Below are positions 34,632-43,245 of a stretch of 64,000 bases of DNA, piece after piece. The translations under genes and the position numbers were made by a program. The notes under the pieces were generated by a model. It had not been told where the DNA came from, did not search any database, and worked only from the letters and a program-made list of their open reading frames with translations. Source of the DNA: RGDT01 sp964630925 (lineage in GTDB: Bacteria; Planctomycetota; Planctomycetia; Gemmatales; Gemmataceae); the NCBI GenBank assembly GCA_964630925.1, contig CAZVZK010000031.1, positions 13,096-77,095 of the forward strand. The letters are read 5' to 3'. The stretch's first letter is position 1. Each line of letters starts with the position of its first letter.

Positions 34632-35773
34632 CATCGGCAATCGTCACTTCCGGACAGAAGGCGGGGATCACCCCCACGTCGGAGCCGGCCGCCCTGGACC
34701 TGCAGGTGCCCCTGCCGCCCCGGAAGGCCGCCACCACGCCACGCCTGTTGGTCACGGGGGCGTGCCTCCTCGCGTACTACCTGACGCGCGGGTGGGTCAT
34801 CGAGTGGGCGGTCCCCGCGCTCGGCGTGACCCGACACGGGGCGAGCCTCGCGCTCGTCGCCGGGGTGATCGCCGCCCTGGCCGCCGTCTGGTGGCGGGTG
34901 CTTGCGTCCACCAAGGCGTTCCACGCGCCGGCGTTGGTGACAGCCATCCTGCTGATGGCGGATGCCGGCTACGGCGTCCTCGAGAATCACCGCTCGGCCT
35001 GGCTCGACTTGCTGACCGCCGGCAACGTCACCACCGTCACGCCGACCTTCATCGCCATCCTGACCACCGTGCTGACGGAGCTGGCCCTCGGCTACTTCGT
35101 CCTGGGCAAGGCCCCGCCCCTGGTCAGCGCCTACGTTTCCGGCATCAGCGCCGGCATCCTCATCAAGTCGCCGTACCTGTGGCCGTTCGTCCTGTGCGGC
35201 ATGATCTCCATCACGTCCAAGTACGTGCTGCGGTACGGCAACAAGCACCTGTGGAACCCGACGAACTTCGGCGTCACGATGATGCTGTTCCTCGCCCCGG
35301 CCACCGTGGCCAGTCTGAGCATCCAGGCCGGCAACGAGATCTGGGCCGCCGTCATCATCTGGTGCCTGGGGGGTTTGATCCTGGGCAGCCTCGGGCTGTT
35401 CCACATCTCCATCGCCTTCGTGATCTCGTTCGTGACGCTGGCCTTCCTCCGCAGCCGGGACTTCCTCGGCCTGTTCCTGCCGGCGGAGGCGTCCCGGGCC
35501 TTCGACCCGTTCGTGACGGAGGTGGCGCCGATCACCAGCCCGATGTTCCAGCTCTACATCTTCTTCATGATCACCGACCCGAAGACCATCACCCGCGGCT
35601 GGCGGCGGCAGGTGCTGGTGGCCGTGCTGGTGGCAGTCGCCGAGTCGTTCTACCGCGTCGCCTTCCGAGACGTCCATAGCCTGTACCACGCCCTGTTCAC
35701 GGTCGGCCCGGCGGCCAGCCTGATCGAGCTCCTGTTCGACCCGGCCCCGCCGCCCACCTCTCCCAAGGAGTGA
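34628..35773 (+). CDS. UnbU/RnfD-like multi-pass membrane protein
   Basis: 381 residues with about ten hydrophobic helices. It resembles the RnfD/NqrB/UnbU superfamily: GNKHLWNPTNFGVTMMLFLA and FFMITDPKTITRGW are the two conserved blocks of that fold. The covalent-flavin motif of true RnfD/NqrB (S-G-A-T) is not present, so electron transport through bound FMN is unlikely. UnbU-type proteins are genetically tied to UnbV, and here the gene overlaps an UnbV-domain gene by four bases. The ATG at 34628 is set by this overlap; the long open frame upstream is a shadow of the previous gene. Confidence 0.78.
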   Translation: MTSAIVTSGQKAGITPTSEPAALDLQVPLPPRKAATTPRLLVTGACLLAYYLTRGWVIEWAVPALGVTRHGASLALVAGVIAALAAVWWRVLASTKAFHAPALVTAILLMADAGYGVLENHRSAWLDLLTAGNVTTVTPTFIAILTTVLTELALGYFVLGKAPPLVSAYVSGISAGILIKSPYLWPFVLCGMISITSKYVLRYGNKHLWNPTNFGVTMMLFLAPATVASLSIQAGNEIWAAVIIWCLGGLILGSLGLFHISIAFVISFVTLAFLRSRDFLGLFLPAEASRAFDPFVTEVAPITSPMFQLYIFFMITDPKTITRGWRRQVLVAVLVAVAESFYRVAFRDVHSLYHALFTVGPAASLIELLFDPAPPPTSPKE

Positions 35774-35776
35774 CCC

Positions 35777-36253
35777 ATGCGCGCTCTCATCCTCTCCCTC
35801 GCCGCGGCCTCGCTCGCCCTCGCGGCGGACGCCGAGCCGGACGCCAAGCTGTCCGGCAAGCTGGTCATCACGGATCTGCAAGGCGGTTTCGCCGGCTTCA
35901 CGGGCAAGGTCTACACCGTCGAGCCGGACGGCAGTTACTCGGTCGGCAACCAGGCCCGGGGCAAGGTCACGGAGACGGGGAAGGGCAAGCTGGATGCGAA
36001 GGCGCTGGCCAAGGTGGCCGCCGCCGCGAAGAAGTACGGGGCGGATACGCTGAAGGACGCGGGCCGGGCGATGGCCAACCCCCACGCCGTGACGATCACC
36101 TACGGGAAGAACACCGCGGTGCTGAACCTGCCCACGACGGCCCCGCTGCCCGCCGCGGACGAGAAGGAGATGCCGGGCCGTTTCGCCGGCGTCGTCAACG
36201 CGGTGGTGGCGGCGATCCCGAAGCCCAAGGCGAAGGGCGGGGCGGACAAGTAG
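35777..36253 (+). CDS. Small secreted protein, hypothetical
   Basis: 158 residues with a signal peptide (MRALILSLAAASLALAADAE). The mature protein is a compact beta-rich domain (LVITDLQGGFAGFTGKVYTV, SYSVGNQARGKVTETGKGKL) ending in a basic lysine-rich tail. Similar planctomycete proteins look like uncharacterised stand-alone domains. It starts four bases after the UnbU-like stop, so it is likely the fourth gene of that operon. Function unknown. Converges with mutM, six bases between stops. Confidence 0.7.
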   Translation: MRALILSLAAASLALAADAEPDAKLSGKLVITDLQGGFAGFTGKVYTVEPDGSYSVGNQARGKVTETGKGKLDAKALAKVAAAAKKYGADTLKDAGRAMANPHAVTITYGKNTAVLNLPTTAPLPAADEKEMPGRFAGVVNAVVAAIPKPKAKGGADK

Positions 36254-36259
36254 GCCGCC

Positions 36260-37087
36260 TCATGCCGCCGGCTGGCACTTCGGGCAGAAGTGTGACGTGC
36301 GCCCGCCGACACGCGCCGTCGCGATCGGCGTCTCGCACCGTGGGCACGGCTCACCCGCCCGGCCGTAGACGGCGAACTCCTCCTGGAATCCGCCGCGCAG
36401 GCCCGAGCCGCCGATGTAGTCGCGGATCGTCGAGCCGCGCTTCTCGATGGCCTCCGTCAGCACGCCCTCGGCCGCCACGCGCAGCCGATCCGCCTCGGCG
36501 GCGGCGAGGGTGTCGGCTCGGCGCGACGGGTGTAACTTCGCACGGAACAGCGCCTCGTCCGCGTAGATGTTCCCCACCCCGGCGATCACCGACTGGTCCA
36601 TCAGCACGGCCTTGATGGCCCGCGTCGTGGCCGCGAGCGCCGCACGCCACGCGGCCGCGTCCATCCCGAACGGCTCCGGGCCGAGGCCCACCCCGGCGAA
36701 CAACGCCGCAAGTGCCGCGTCGTCCGCCAGCCACGTCAGGCTGCCGAAGCGGCGCTGGTCACGGAAACGCAGCTCCATCGCCCCGTCTTCCAGCGGGAAG
36801 ACGAAGTGCGTGTGATCCTTCACCTCGTCCGTCGCCGGGACGACGGTGAATTGCCCCGTCATGCCGAGGTGGGCGACGAGGTGCGGGCCGCCGAGGGACA
36901 GCACGATCCACTTGCCACGCCGCGCCGCCTCCGCGACGGTGCGGCCCGTCAGGCCGGCGGCCCATTCGTCCTTCCACGGCCGGCGCAGCTCGTCGGCGGT
37001 CAGGCGGCGCACGGCGGCGATGCGTCGGCCCACGAGCAGCGGACGCAGGTCACGCACGACCGTCTCGACCTCGGGCAGCTCAGGCAC
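36260..37087 (-). CDS. mutM: Formamidopyrimidine-DNA glycosylase (Fpg/MutM)
   Basis: Removes oxidised purines such as 8-oxoguanine and nicks the abasic site. The 275 residues start PELPEVETVVRDLRP after the initiator, giving the catalytic N-terminal proline and glutamate. RRGKWIVLSL carries the conserved lysine, DQSVIAGVGNIYADEALFRA the helix-two-turn-helix, and CPRCETPIATARVGGRTSHF followed by CPKC the C-terminal zinc finger. The start is a GTG at 37087 with GGAGG eight bases upstream; a longer open frame exists but would hide the N-terminal proline. Standalone gene between convergent and divergent neighbours. Confidence 0.95.
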   Translation of the reverse strand: MPELPEVETVVRDLRPLLVGRRIAAVRRLTADELRRPWKDEWAAGLTGRTVAEAARRGKWIVLSLGGPHLVAHLGMTGQFTVVPATDEVKDHTHFVFPLEDGAMELRFRDQRRFGSLTWLADDAALAALFAGVGLGPEPFGMDAAAWRAALAATTRAIKAVLMDQSVIAGVGNIYADEALFRAKLHPSRRADTLAAAEADRLRVAAEGVLTEAIEKRGSTIRDYIGGSGLRGGFQEEFAVYGRAGEPCPRCETPIATARVGGRTSHFCPKCQPAA

Positions 37088-37195
37088 GGCGGCTCCCTCC
37101 AGGGGCAGGGAGATTCTACGCCCCGGCGAAAATGGCGGCGTGTCCGCGACGAAGTACCAAACAGCGCCCGCGCATACTTCGGGAAGGGCCACACC

Positions 37196-37996
37196 ATGGG
37201 CAAAACAGTCAAGAAGCTCGTCATCACCGGGTTCGTCCTCGCGGGCGTTTACGCCCTCATCAGCAACACCTGGATCGGCAGCCACCTGCGTCTCTGGGCG
37301 AAGAACGCCGCCGCCCGCGTCCAGGCCTCCGTCACCCCCGAGCGCGAGGTCGAACGCCTCCGCATGGAGGTCGGCTCCCTCAAGACCCAGGACGAACGCC
37401 TCATCAACAAGGTCGCCCAGCAGTCCGTAGAGGCCGACAAGCTCGAGGCCCTCGCCGCGTCCCAGCGGAAAGACCTGGTGAAGCGCGAGGCCAGCCTCAA
37501 GGCCATGCACGCCGCCCTCGCCACCAAGGAGAGCCTCGTCAGCCTGCACGGCGAGAAGTTCGCCCGCGCCGAGGTCGAGAAGCAGCTCCGTGCCGACTTC
37601 GAGGCCTTCGAGAAGGATGAGGAGCACCTCAAGAGCCGCGAGGCGTATCTCGCCGAGCTGAAGCGTGGCCTCGCCCTCAACAAGACGAAGCTGGCCGAGC
37701 TGCGCGTCCAGCGTGAGAAGATGCTGACGGAGCTGCAGCGTCTGGAGACGGCCATCGCCGAGGAGCGCCGCGCCGAGGCCGCCCGCGCCTCCGTCATCGA
37801 CGACGCGGCCCACCGCAAGATCCAGGCAGAGATCGAGGCCGTCAAGGACCGCGTCGCCGCCATGAGCAAGGCCCGCCAGCTCCGCGGCGAGCTCGACGGC
37901 CCGGTCAAGGCCGCCGAGCAGCGCCAGGAGGAGGCCGCCCGCATCAAGGCCCGCATCGAGCAGCGCCTCGGCGGCAAGGACGACGGCGGCGAGTGA
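37196..37996 (+). CDS. Membrane-anchored coiled-coil protein
   Basis: 266 residues. A single N-terminal helix (KKLVITGFVLAGVYALISNT) anchors an almost continuous charged coiled coil from about residue 40 to the end, rich in E, K, R and A (for example EVERLRMEVGSLKTQDERLI). It resembles phage-shock-protein A-like or filament-forming proteins in layout only; no family signature is certain. The ATG at 37196 follows GGGAAGGGCC. The gene converges with the beta-barrel gene, six bases between stops. A structural or scaffolding role at the membrane is inferred. Confidence 0.7.
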   Translation: MGKTVKKLVITGFVLAGVYALISNTWIGSHLRLWAKNAAARVQASVTPEREVERLRMEVGSLKTQDERLINKVAQQSVEADKLEALAASQRKDLVKREASLKAMHAALATKESLVSLHGEKFARAEVEKQLRADFEAFEKDEEHLKSREAYLAELKRGLALNKTKLAELRVQREKMLTELQRLETAIAEERRAEAARASVIDDAAHRKIQAEIEAVKDRVAAMSKARQLRGELDGPVKAAEQRQEEAARIKARIEQRLGGKDDGGE

Positions 37997-38002
37997 CCCG
38001 CC

Positions 38003-39241
38003 TCACCAGTTGACCTCTGCCCCGAGCTGCAAGGCGTGGGCCCACACGTCGTACTTCGACAGGCCGAACCGAGGCCTGTCATTCGCGGCCGGGGCCTGCG
38101 TGCTGGGCGGCAGGAGGGCCGGGTTGATCACCGTGTCCACCTGCTGCCCCGCCGTCGCCACCTGCCCCAGCACGAAGCCCGTGTAGCCCACCCGCAGTTT
38201 CAGATTCGGAGTCGCCTGCCACGCCGCGGTGATCCCCAGCTCGGGGAACACCGCGGCGTCGTTGCTCTTGAACAGCCCGCTGTTGCTCGACAGGGCGTAC
38301 AGGCCGGCCCCGCCCGTCACCGGGGCCGCGCCGGGGACCGACACCGTCTGCGCGCCGCGGATCTTCACCTCGCGGTGCAGGTTGCCGGCCGCCACCTGCG
38401 CCGTCAGCCCGACGCTGAAGGTGTCGTTGCCGAACGCGGCCCGCGCGCCGATGTTGAAGCCGTGGAACTCGTTGCTCGTGAGGAAGCTGTCCGAGGTCGA
38501 GATCCGCGTTCCGGGCACGAACGCCGCCCCGAGCGGCGACACGTCCTGCGTCATCACCAGACCCTCGTCGTACTTGTAGAAGCGGTAGCCCAACAGGGAC
38601 CCGAACCGCCACCAGGCGCCGCCGCACCACTCCTTCGACACGCCCAGGTGGGCCTCGTACAGGTTGCCGGACGACTGGCGCACGTTGACGCCCCCGGACG
38701 AGATCCCCGGTGACGCCACCAGGATCGATGTGCCGGCGCCCGTCGCGGTGCTGGTGAAGGGCCGGGCCAGCACGGCGCTGCCGTCGGACGCCGCCGAGAA
38801 GATCCGCGCCTGGCTCTCGATGAGCATGACGCCGGCCTCGGCCATCAACCCCGTCTCGGGCAGGAGGAGGAAGCCGCCCTGCACGCGCCCGCCGAGCCTG
38901 GCGTCCTCGTTGACGCCGCGCGCCCCGTACAGGATGGTCGTGCCCGGCACGCTCACGACGCCGGCCAGGGGGCCGGGCTGCCCCGTCGTCACCAGCGGCG
39001 GGGCGGACGCGCTGTTGAAGAAGGCGATCAGCGCGTCGGCCGCAAGCCACCCCGGCATCGGCGTCACCTCGGCGGGCGGCGGGGTGTAGGTGATCGGCGA
39101 GACCCCGGCAGGGGGCGGGACGAAGGTGACAGGCGGAGACTCGGCCGTGCGCGAGTACACGGGCGGCAGGGCGATCTGCGCGAACACCGGCGCGGCGATG
39201 GCCGCGCACATGAGGCACGCGGCGCTGATTCGGTTCAACAT
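38003..39241 (-). CDS. BBP7 family outer-membrane beta-barrel protein
   Basis: 412 residues with signal peptide (MLNRISAACLMCAAIAAPVF). The proline-rich linker is followed by a beta-barrel of alternating strands: GGRVQGGFLLLPETGLMAEA, YEAHLGVSKEWCGGAWWRFG, SLLGYRFYKYDEGL, NEFHGFNIGARAAFGN, NLKLRVGYTGFVLGQVA, ending with the aromatic ALQLGAEVNW. This is the planctomycete BBP7 outer-membrane group. An ATATATC motif at 39302-39308 on the same strand may hold the -10 of its promoter, but no -35 fits. Probably an abundant surface porin or structural protein. Confidence 0.88.
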   Translation of the reverse strand: MLNRISAACLMCAAIAAPVFAQIALPPVYSRTAESPPVTFVPPPAGVSPITYTPPPAEVTPMPGWLAADALIAFFNSASAPPLVTTGQPGPLAGVVSVPGTTILYGARGVNEDARLGGRVQGGFLLLPETGLMAEAGVMLIESQARIFSAASDGSAVLARPFTSTATGAGTSILVASPGISSGGVNVRQSSGNLYEAHLGVSKEWCGGAWWRFGSLLGYRFYKYDEGLVMTQDVSPLGAAFVPGTRISTSDSFLTSNEFHGFNIGARAAFGNDTFSVGLTAQVAAGNLHREVKIRGAQTVSVPGAAPVTGGAGLYALSSNSGLFKSNDAAVFPELGITAAWQATPNLKLRVGYTGFVLGQVATAGQQVDTVINPALLPPSTQAPAANDRPRFGLSKYDVWAHALQLGAEVNW

Positions 39242-39355
39242 CTCTCCCCCTCCCTGCCCAGGCCCCCACGGCGCCCCGGGGGCGCACGCGGGCCGTGCAG
39301 GATATATCGGCCTTGGGGAGGGGCGGGCTTTTGCGGAAAGGGGCGGGCGGGGCGG

Positions 39356-41632
39356 TCAGGCCGCCCGCACGCTGGCGCTGCCCTGGATCGTCCCGCTCGT
39401 CGCGAGCCCGTCCGACGCCGTCACGTCCACCGTCAACAGGTCGCCCGCGAGCACCGTGAAGTTCGCGAGGTTCTGTGTGTCGGTGGCCGCGGCGCTATTC
39501 GTCGTCCGGGTCAGCTCGATGGTGGCATTGCCACGCACCACGCTCCAGACGTAGGTGAACGTCAGCGTGTCGCCGTCGGCGTCGTTGGCCAGGGCCGTCG
39601 CGGTCACCGTGGTGGCCGGCGTCGGCGCCGCCGTCGAGAGCTGGACGCCGGTCATCACCGGCGTGTCGTTCAGGCCCGGCGCGTCGTTCTTCACCGCCAG
39701 ACCGAACGTGGACGACGACGACAATCTCCCGTCCGTGGCCGTGATCTTCACCGACAGGCCCGCCGCCTCGTTCCGGTCCGGGTTGCCGGACAGGACGCCG
39801 GCGGGCGTGATCGACAGCCACGACGGCAGCGCCGAGCCGTCGGCCAGGGTGGCGGTGTACGTCAGCGTCTGCCCGTCGGGGTCGCTGAAGGAGCCGGCGG
39901 CGTTGAATGTGAACGCCCCCGCCCCGCTGAACGTCTTGTCGGTGATGGCCGACGCCGTCGGCGGGCGGTTGACCGTGGCCGTGGCGGTGGCCGGGTTGCC
40001 GTTCACGGTGCCGTCGTTGGGCGTGACCGATAGGGTGATCACGTCACCGGGGTTGAGGGAGAGGCCGGCGAGGCCGAGCGTGTCCGTCGTGGCGGCCATC
40101 GTCACGTCGCGAACCGTCGTGGTGCCGACCTTCCACAGGTAGTGCAGCGAGACGGGGTCGGCGTCGGCGTCGGAGCGTGTGACGGTGGCCTTGACCGAGC
40201 CGTCGGCATTGGGGGAGGTGGTGTCGAGGGCGACGGATGCCGTCGGCGGGTGGTTGCCGAACTTCACGGTGACGTTGCCGGTGACGGAGGCGCCGAAGCG
40301 GTCGGCGGCCTTGACCTGGACGGTGACCTCGCCGACGGCGGACGTGTCGGTGACCTGGAGCTTGAGCTGGCTGCCCTCGAAGGTGGCGCTCAGGGCCGCG
40401 CTGGGGTTGTTTACCACGGAGTAGGTGAGGTTCTCGTCGCGCTTGACGATGGCCACGTCCTTGATCAGGGCATAGTCGCTCGCCGTGGTGCCGGAGGGGA
40501 ATGAGGCCCCGGACGCGGCCCCTGCGGCGAGAGGCAGGTTGGCGAGATTGCTGTTGAAGCTGCTCCTGTCCTGCACGTTCAGGGCGGCCAGGGCGTTGAG
40601 GACCGATTGGCTGCCGGGGTCGATCCGGCCGAACACCGTGAAGCCGCCGTTGACCTGGTTGGCCGGGCTCAGCGGGGTGGTGTTGTCGACGAGGTTAAAG
40701 AAGAACTGGTTCGTGGCGCTGTTGGGGTCGTCGGTCTTGGCGAAGGCCACGGTGCCCGCCGTATTCGGCAGGCCGACCTCGTCGAGCACCTTCGGGCCGG
40801 CGTCCACCTGGGTCAGCGTGGCCCCCGTCCCGTCGCCGCCGAGGCGGAAGAGGCCGGCCTGCAACACGTCACGGGTGGCGGAGCCGAGGAACGCGCCCAG
40901 CCGGTGGAAGAGGACGTTGTCGTAGACGTTATTGGTCACGTCGGTGAGGAAGTTGGCGACGGTCCGCGGGGCCGTCGCGTCGAACAGCTCGAGGGTGATG
41001 GCCCCCGCCGAGGTGTCGAGCCGCACCACGCTATTTGTGGTGTCGGCGTCGGTGAAGAAGCCGGCCAGGTCGAGGTACTGGGCCAGCCCGGTCTTGCCGA
41101 GATCGACCGCGGGGAGCTGCGTGCTGACGGGCGCGCTGTTGGGGCGGTAGTTCGCCTCGGACTGGCCCGTGCCGCCGGGGCCGAACGCCCCGTCCGCGCC
41201 GGCCGACATGAATTGACGCAGGCTGATGGCGCCGGGGGCGATGCCGGCCACGGCGCGCGTGTTGGACGCGGAGGCGCTGACGGAGGCGGGGTCGTCGAAG
41301 CCGGAGAGTGTTAAGGTGACGGACGGCGTGCCGACCAGCCCCTCCGTCGGGCCGCCCCGGACGGTGTAGGTGCCGGGGATGACGTTGGTGAACGAGAACG
41401 CCCCGCCCGATCCGGCGGCGGCGGTGACGTTGACCCTCTCGCCGGTGATGGTCTGCCCGGAGAGGATGACGGTGGCGCCCGGGGCGGCGGCGTCGCCCGA
41501 GGAGAGAGTGCCGCTCAGATCGCGGTCGAGGAACGCCACGCCGGAGATCGTCCCCGACGTGGTGAGGGCCGTCCTGTCTTCGAGCGTCTCCAGCCGTAGC
41601 CGTCCGCCCTGTCCTCTGAGCCGGCCTGTCAT
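39356..41632 (-). CDS. Surface protein with cyclophilin-type peptidyl-prolyl isomerase and Ig-like repeats
   Basis: 758 residues. The N-terminus has the planctomycete LRLETLEDRTAL motif, then an SdrD-like B domain (SGVAFLDRDLSGTLSSGDAA). A cyclophilin domain follows (about residues 190-380): VVRLDTSAGAITLELFDATA, NVLFHRLGAFLGS, FAKTDDPNSATNQFFFNLVD, NGGFTVFGRID. The C-terminal half has Ig/cadherin-like repeats including LTYTATLADGSALPSWLSIT, a putative He_PIG domain. I chose the ATG at 41632 (AGGA upstream); an in-frame ATG at 41662 lacks such a site. No PEP-CTERM or dockerin is seen at the C-terminus. Large extracellular protein; fold assistance at the cell surface is inferred. Confidence 0.82.
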   Translation of the reverse strand: MTGRLRGQGGRLRLETLEDRTALTTSGTISGVAFLDRDLSGTLSSGDAAAPGATVILSGQTITGERVNVTAAAGSGGAFSFTNVIPGTYTVRGGPTEGLVGTPSVTLTLSGFDDPASVSASASNTRAVAGIAPGAISLRQFMSAGADGAFGPGGTGQSEANYRPNSAPVSTQLPAVDLGKTGLAQYLDLAGFFTDADTTNSVVRLDTSAGAITLELFDATAPRTVANFLTDVTNNVYDNVLFHRLGAFLGSATRDVLQAGLFRLGGDGTGATLTQVDAGPKVLDEVGLPNTAGTVAFAKTDDPNSATNQFFFNLVDNTTPLSPANQVNGGFTVFGRIDPGSQSVLNALAALNVQDRSSFNSNLANLPLAAGAASGASFPSGTTASDYALIKDVAIVKRDENLTYSVVNNPSAALSATFEGSQLKLQVTDTSAVGEVTVQVKAADRFGASVTGNVTVKFGNHPPTASVALDTTSPNADGSVKATVTRSDADADPVSLHYLWKVGTTTVRDVTMAATTDTLGLAGLSLNPGDVITLSVTPNDGTVNGNPATATATVNRPPTASAITDKTFSGAGAFTFNAAGSFSDPDGQTLTYTATLADGSALPSWLSITPAGVLSGNPDRNEAAGLSVKITATDGRLSSSSTFGLAVKNDAPGLNDTPVMTGVQLSTAAPTPATTVTATALANDADGDTLTFTYVWSVVRGNATIELTRTTNSAAATDTQNLANFTVLAGDLLTVDVTASDGLATSGTIQGSASVRAA

Positions 41633-41790
41633 GGTGTCGTCCTTCTGGGTGCGGAACTTCATCGGCGGGCGTCGTCCGGGCGGGCGAACGTATAAACACA
41701 GGGCGGGGGTGTCGGTTTCGCGTGGGCCCGGCAAGATCCTCATGGCGACGCCGAATAACCTGACTGGGGGTACCCCATACTCGCCCGCGC

Positions 41791-43128
41791 ATGGACGGCA
41801 TGATGTTCGGCTTCGCATGGCTCACGGTGCGGCAGGCCCAGGAGGCCGTGCGGCAAGGGCGGCTCGAGGAGGCCCAACGCCTCCTCGACGGGCCGGACCT
41901 GCGCGCCCACCGCAAGCGCGGCGAGCTGGCCCAGGCCCTGTCCCGCGCCTTCGCCGAGCGCGGCGAGCGCCACCTCGCGCGGGACGACACCGACGCGGCC
42001 TGGCGCGACCTTGTTTTGGCCGAGCAGCTCGCGCCCCCCGGACGGGAGGCCGACAAGCTGCGCCGCGACCTCGTCAATTTAGGGATGGCCGAATTGCGCG
42101 GCATGCTCCAGGCCGGCGAGATCGCCCGCGCCGACGAGGCGCGTGTGCGGCTGCGTCACCGGGGGGTGCGTTCCCCCGAGCTGCTCATCATCGACGAGGG
42201 CCTGGGCGGCTGGCTGCGGGCCGTCGAGCTGGCCGAACACGGGGAGATCGCCCTGGCACTCGACCTCGCCGAGCGCTCGCGCCGCCTCCTGGGCGTCAAC
42301 GAACGCCTCGACGCCTTCCAGGCCGACCTGGGGCGGCGGCGGGCGGCCCTGCCGGAGGCGCTGGCCGCCCTGCACCAGGCCGCGGCGGCGGAGCGCTGGG
42401 ATCTGGTTCTGGAGAAGGCGGAGCAGGTGCTGGCCCTGGCCCCGCAGCACGCCGAGGCGCGCGGGCTGCGGACGCGGGCGTGGCGCGCCCTGGAGCCGGC
42501 GACGCTGCCGCACCCCGGCGTCGGCGACTCGCCCGCGTCCGACTCCCTGCCCCCGCGCTTCCTCCTGTGGGTGGACGGCGTAGGCGGCTACCTCGTGTGC
42601 CTCGGCTTCCGCCTGACGTTCGGACAGGCGCGGCTCGACGGGCGCGTGGACATCCCGGTCGTCGCGGACGTTTCGCGCATCCACGCCTCGCTGAGCCGCG
42701 ACGCGGAGGGGTACGTCCTGGAGGCGATGCGGCAGATCCAGGTGAACGGGGCGCCGACGACGCGCGCCATCCTGCGGTCCGGCGACCGCGTGACGCTGGG
42801 CGCGTCATGCCAATTCCTGTTCCGCCAGCCCGTCACCGGGAGCAACACGGCGACGCTGGAGCTGACGAGCGGCCACCGCCTGCCGACGGGGGTGGCGATG
42901 GTGCTGCTGATGGCGGAGACCCTTGTGCTTGGCGGGCCGGCGGCGCACATCCCGGTGCCCGGCCTGGAAGAGCCGGTGATTTTGTTCCGGGGCAAGGACG
43001 GCCTGGGCATGAGGTATGCGAGGCCGTTTCACGTGAACGGCCAGGCGTGCGAGGGCCGGACGGCCTTGCCGCCGGTGGCGCAGGTCGCCTGCGACGAGGT
43101 CAGTTTCGCGGTGGAGCCGGCCGGCTAG
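41791..43128 (+). CDS. TPR-like and FHA-domain protein
   Basis: 445 residues. Residues 1-240 are helical repeats (AQEAVRQGRLEEAQRLLDGP, ALHQAAAAERWDLVLEKAEQ), consistent with TPR-like structure. Residues about 250-350 form a forkhead-associated domain: LTFGQARLDGRVDIPVVADV then SRIHASLSRDAEGYVLE and GDRVTLGASCQFLFRQP, with the phosphothreonine-binding R and S/H residues in place. The last 90 residues are a second beta-rich unit. It probably reads phosphorylation by the Ser/Thr kinase encoded next (43246). The ATG at 41791 is used; an in-frame ATG at 41800 is possible. Confidence 0.75.
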   Translation: MDGMMFGFAWLTVRQAQEAVRQGRLEEAQRLLDGPDLRAHRKRGELAQALSRAFAERGERHLARDDTDAAWRDLVLAEQLAPPGREADKLRRDLVNLGMAELRGMLQAGEIARADEARVRLRHRGVRSPELLIIDEGLGGWLRAVELAEHGEIALALDLAERSRRLLGVNERLDAFQADLGRRRAALPEALAALHQAAAAERWDLVLEKAEQVLALAPQHAEARGLRTRAWRALEPATLPHPGVGDSPASDSLPPRFLLWVDGVGGYLVCLGFRLTFGQARLDGRVDIPVVADVSRIHASLSRDAEGYVLEAMRQIQVNGAPTTRAILRSGDRVTLGASCQFLFRQPVTGSNTATLELTSGHRLPTGVAMVLLMAETLVLGGPAAHIPVPGLEEPVILFRGKDGLGMRYARPFHVNGQACEGRTALPPVAQVACDEVSFAVEPAG

Positions 43129-43129
43129 T

Positions 43130-43232
43130 AGTTTTCAGTTTTCGGTTTTCAGTTTTCAGCGGCGTCACCAGGGCGTCTCAACCCACACGGGCCGGCTGTC
43201 GACTGAAAACTGAAAACCGAAAACTGAAAACT
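43130..43232. repeat. Perfect 30-bp inverted repeat made of AGTTTTC heptamers
   Basis: The left arm 43130-43159 and right arm 43203-43232 are exact reverse complements. Each consists of four 7-base units (AGTTTTC, AGTTTTC, GGTTTTC, AGTTTTC) plus AG. The arms are AT-rich in a GC-rich genome and lie between the FHA gene and the kinase gene, 43 bases apart. The RNA would form a long hairpin just ahead of the kinase start at 43246. Confidence 0.9.
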
Positions 43233-43245
43233 GGAGCGAAGCGAC

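Noticed and set aside
32724..34640. Long open frame opposite the UnbV genes
   Set aside because: It is a GC-rich antisense shadow: repetitive R/V/E/H-rich composition and no domain, while the plus strand encodes clear FG-GAP and ASPIC domains. The same holds for the long antisense frames at 11756-13918, 29209-30903, 34478-36085 and 52379-55057.
34628..35773. True RnfD/NqrB subunit of a respiratory complex
   Set aside because: No flavinylation motif S-G-A-T and no other Rnf/Nqr genes; the UnbV neighbours favour a UnbU-type protein.
39356..41632. PEP-CTERM exosortase substrate
   Set aside because: The C-terminus ends GTIQGSASVRAA, with no PEP motif, membrane helix or basic tail.
43130..43232. 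CRISPR array
   Set aside because: The repeats are short tandem units in two inverted blocks, without regular spacers and without cas genes.
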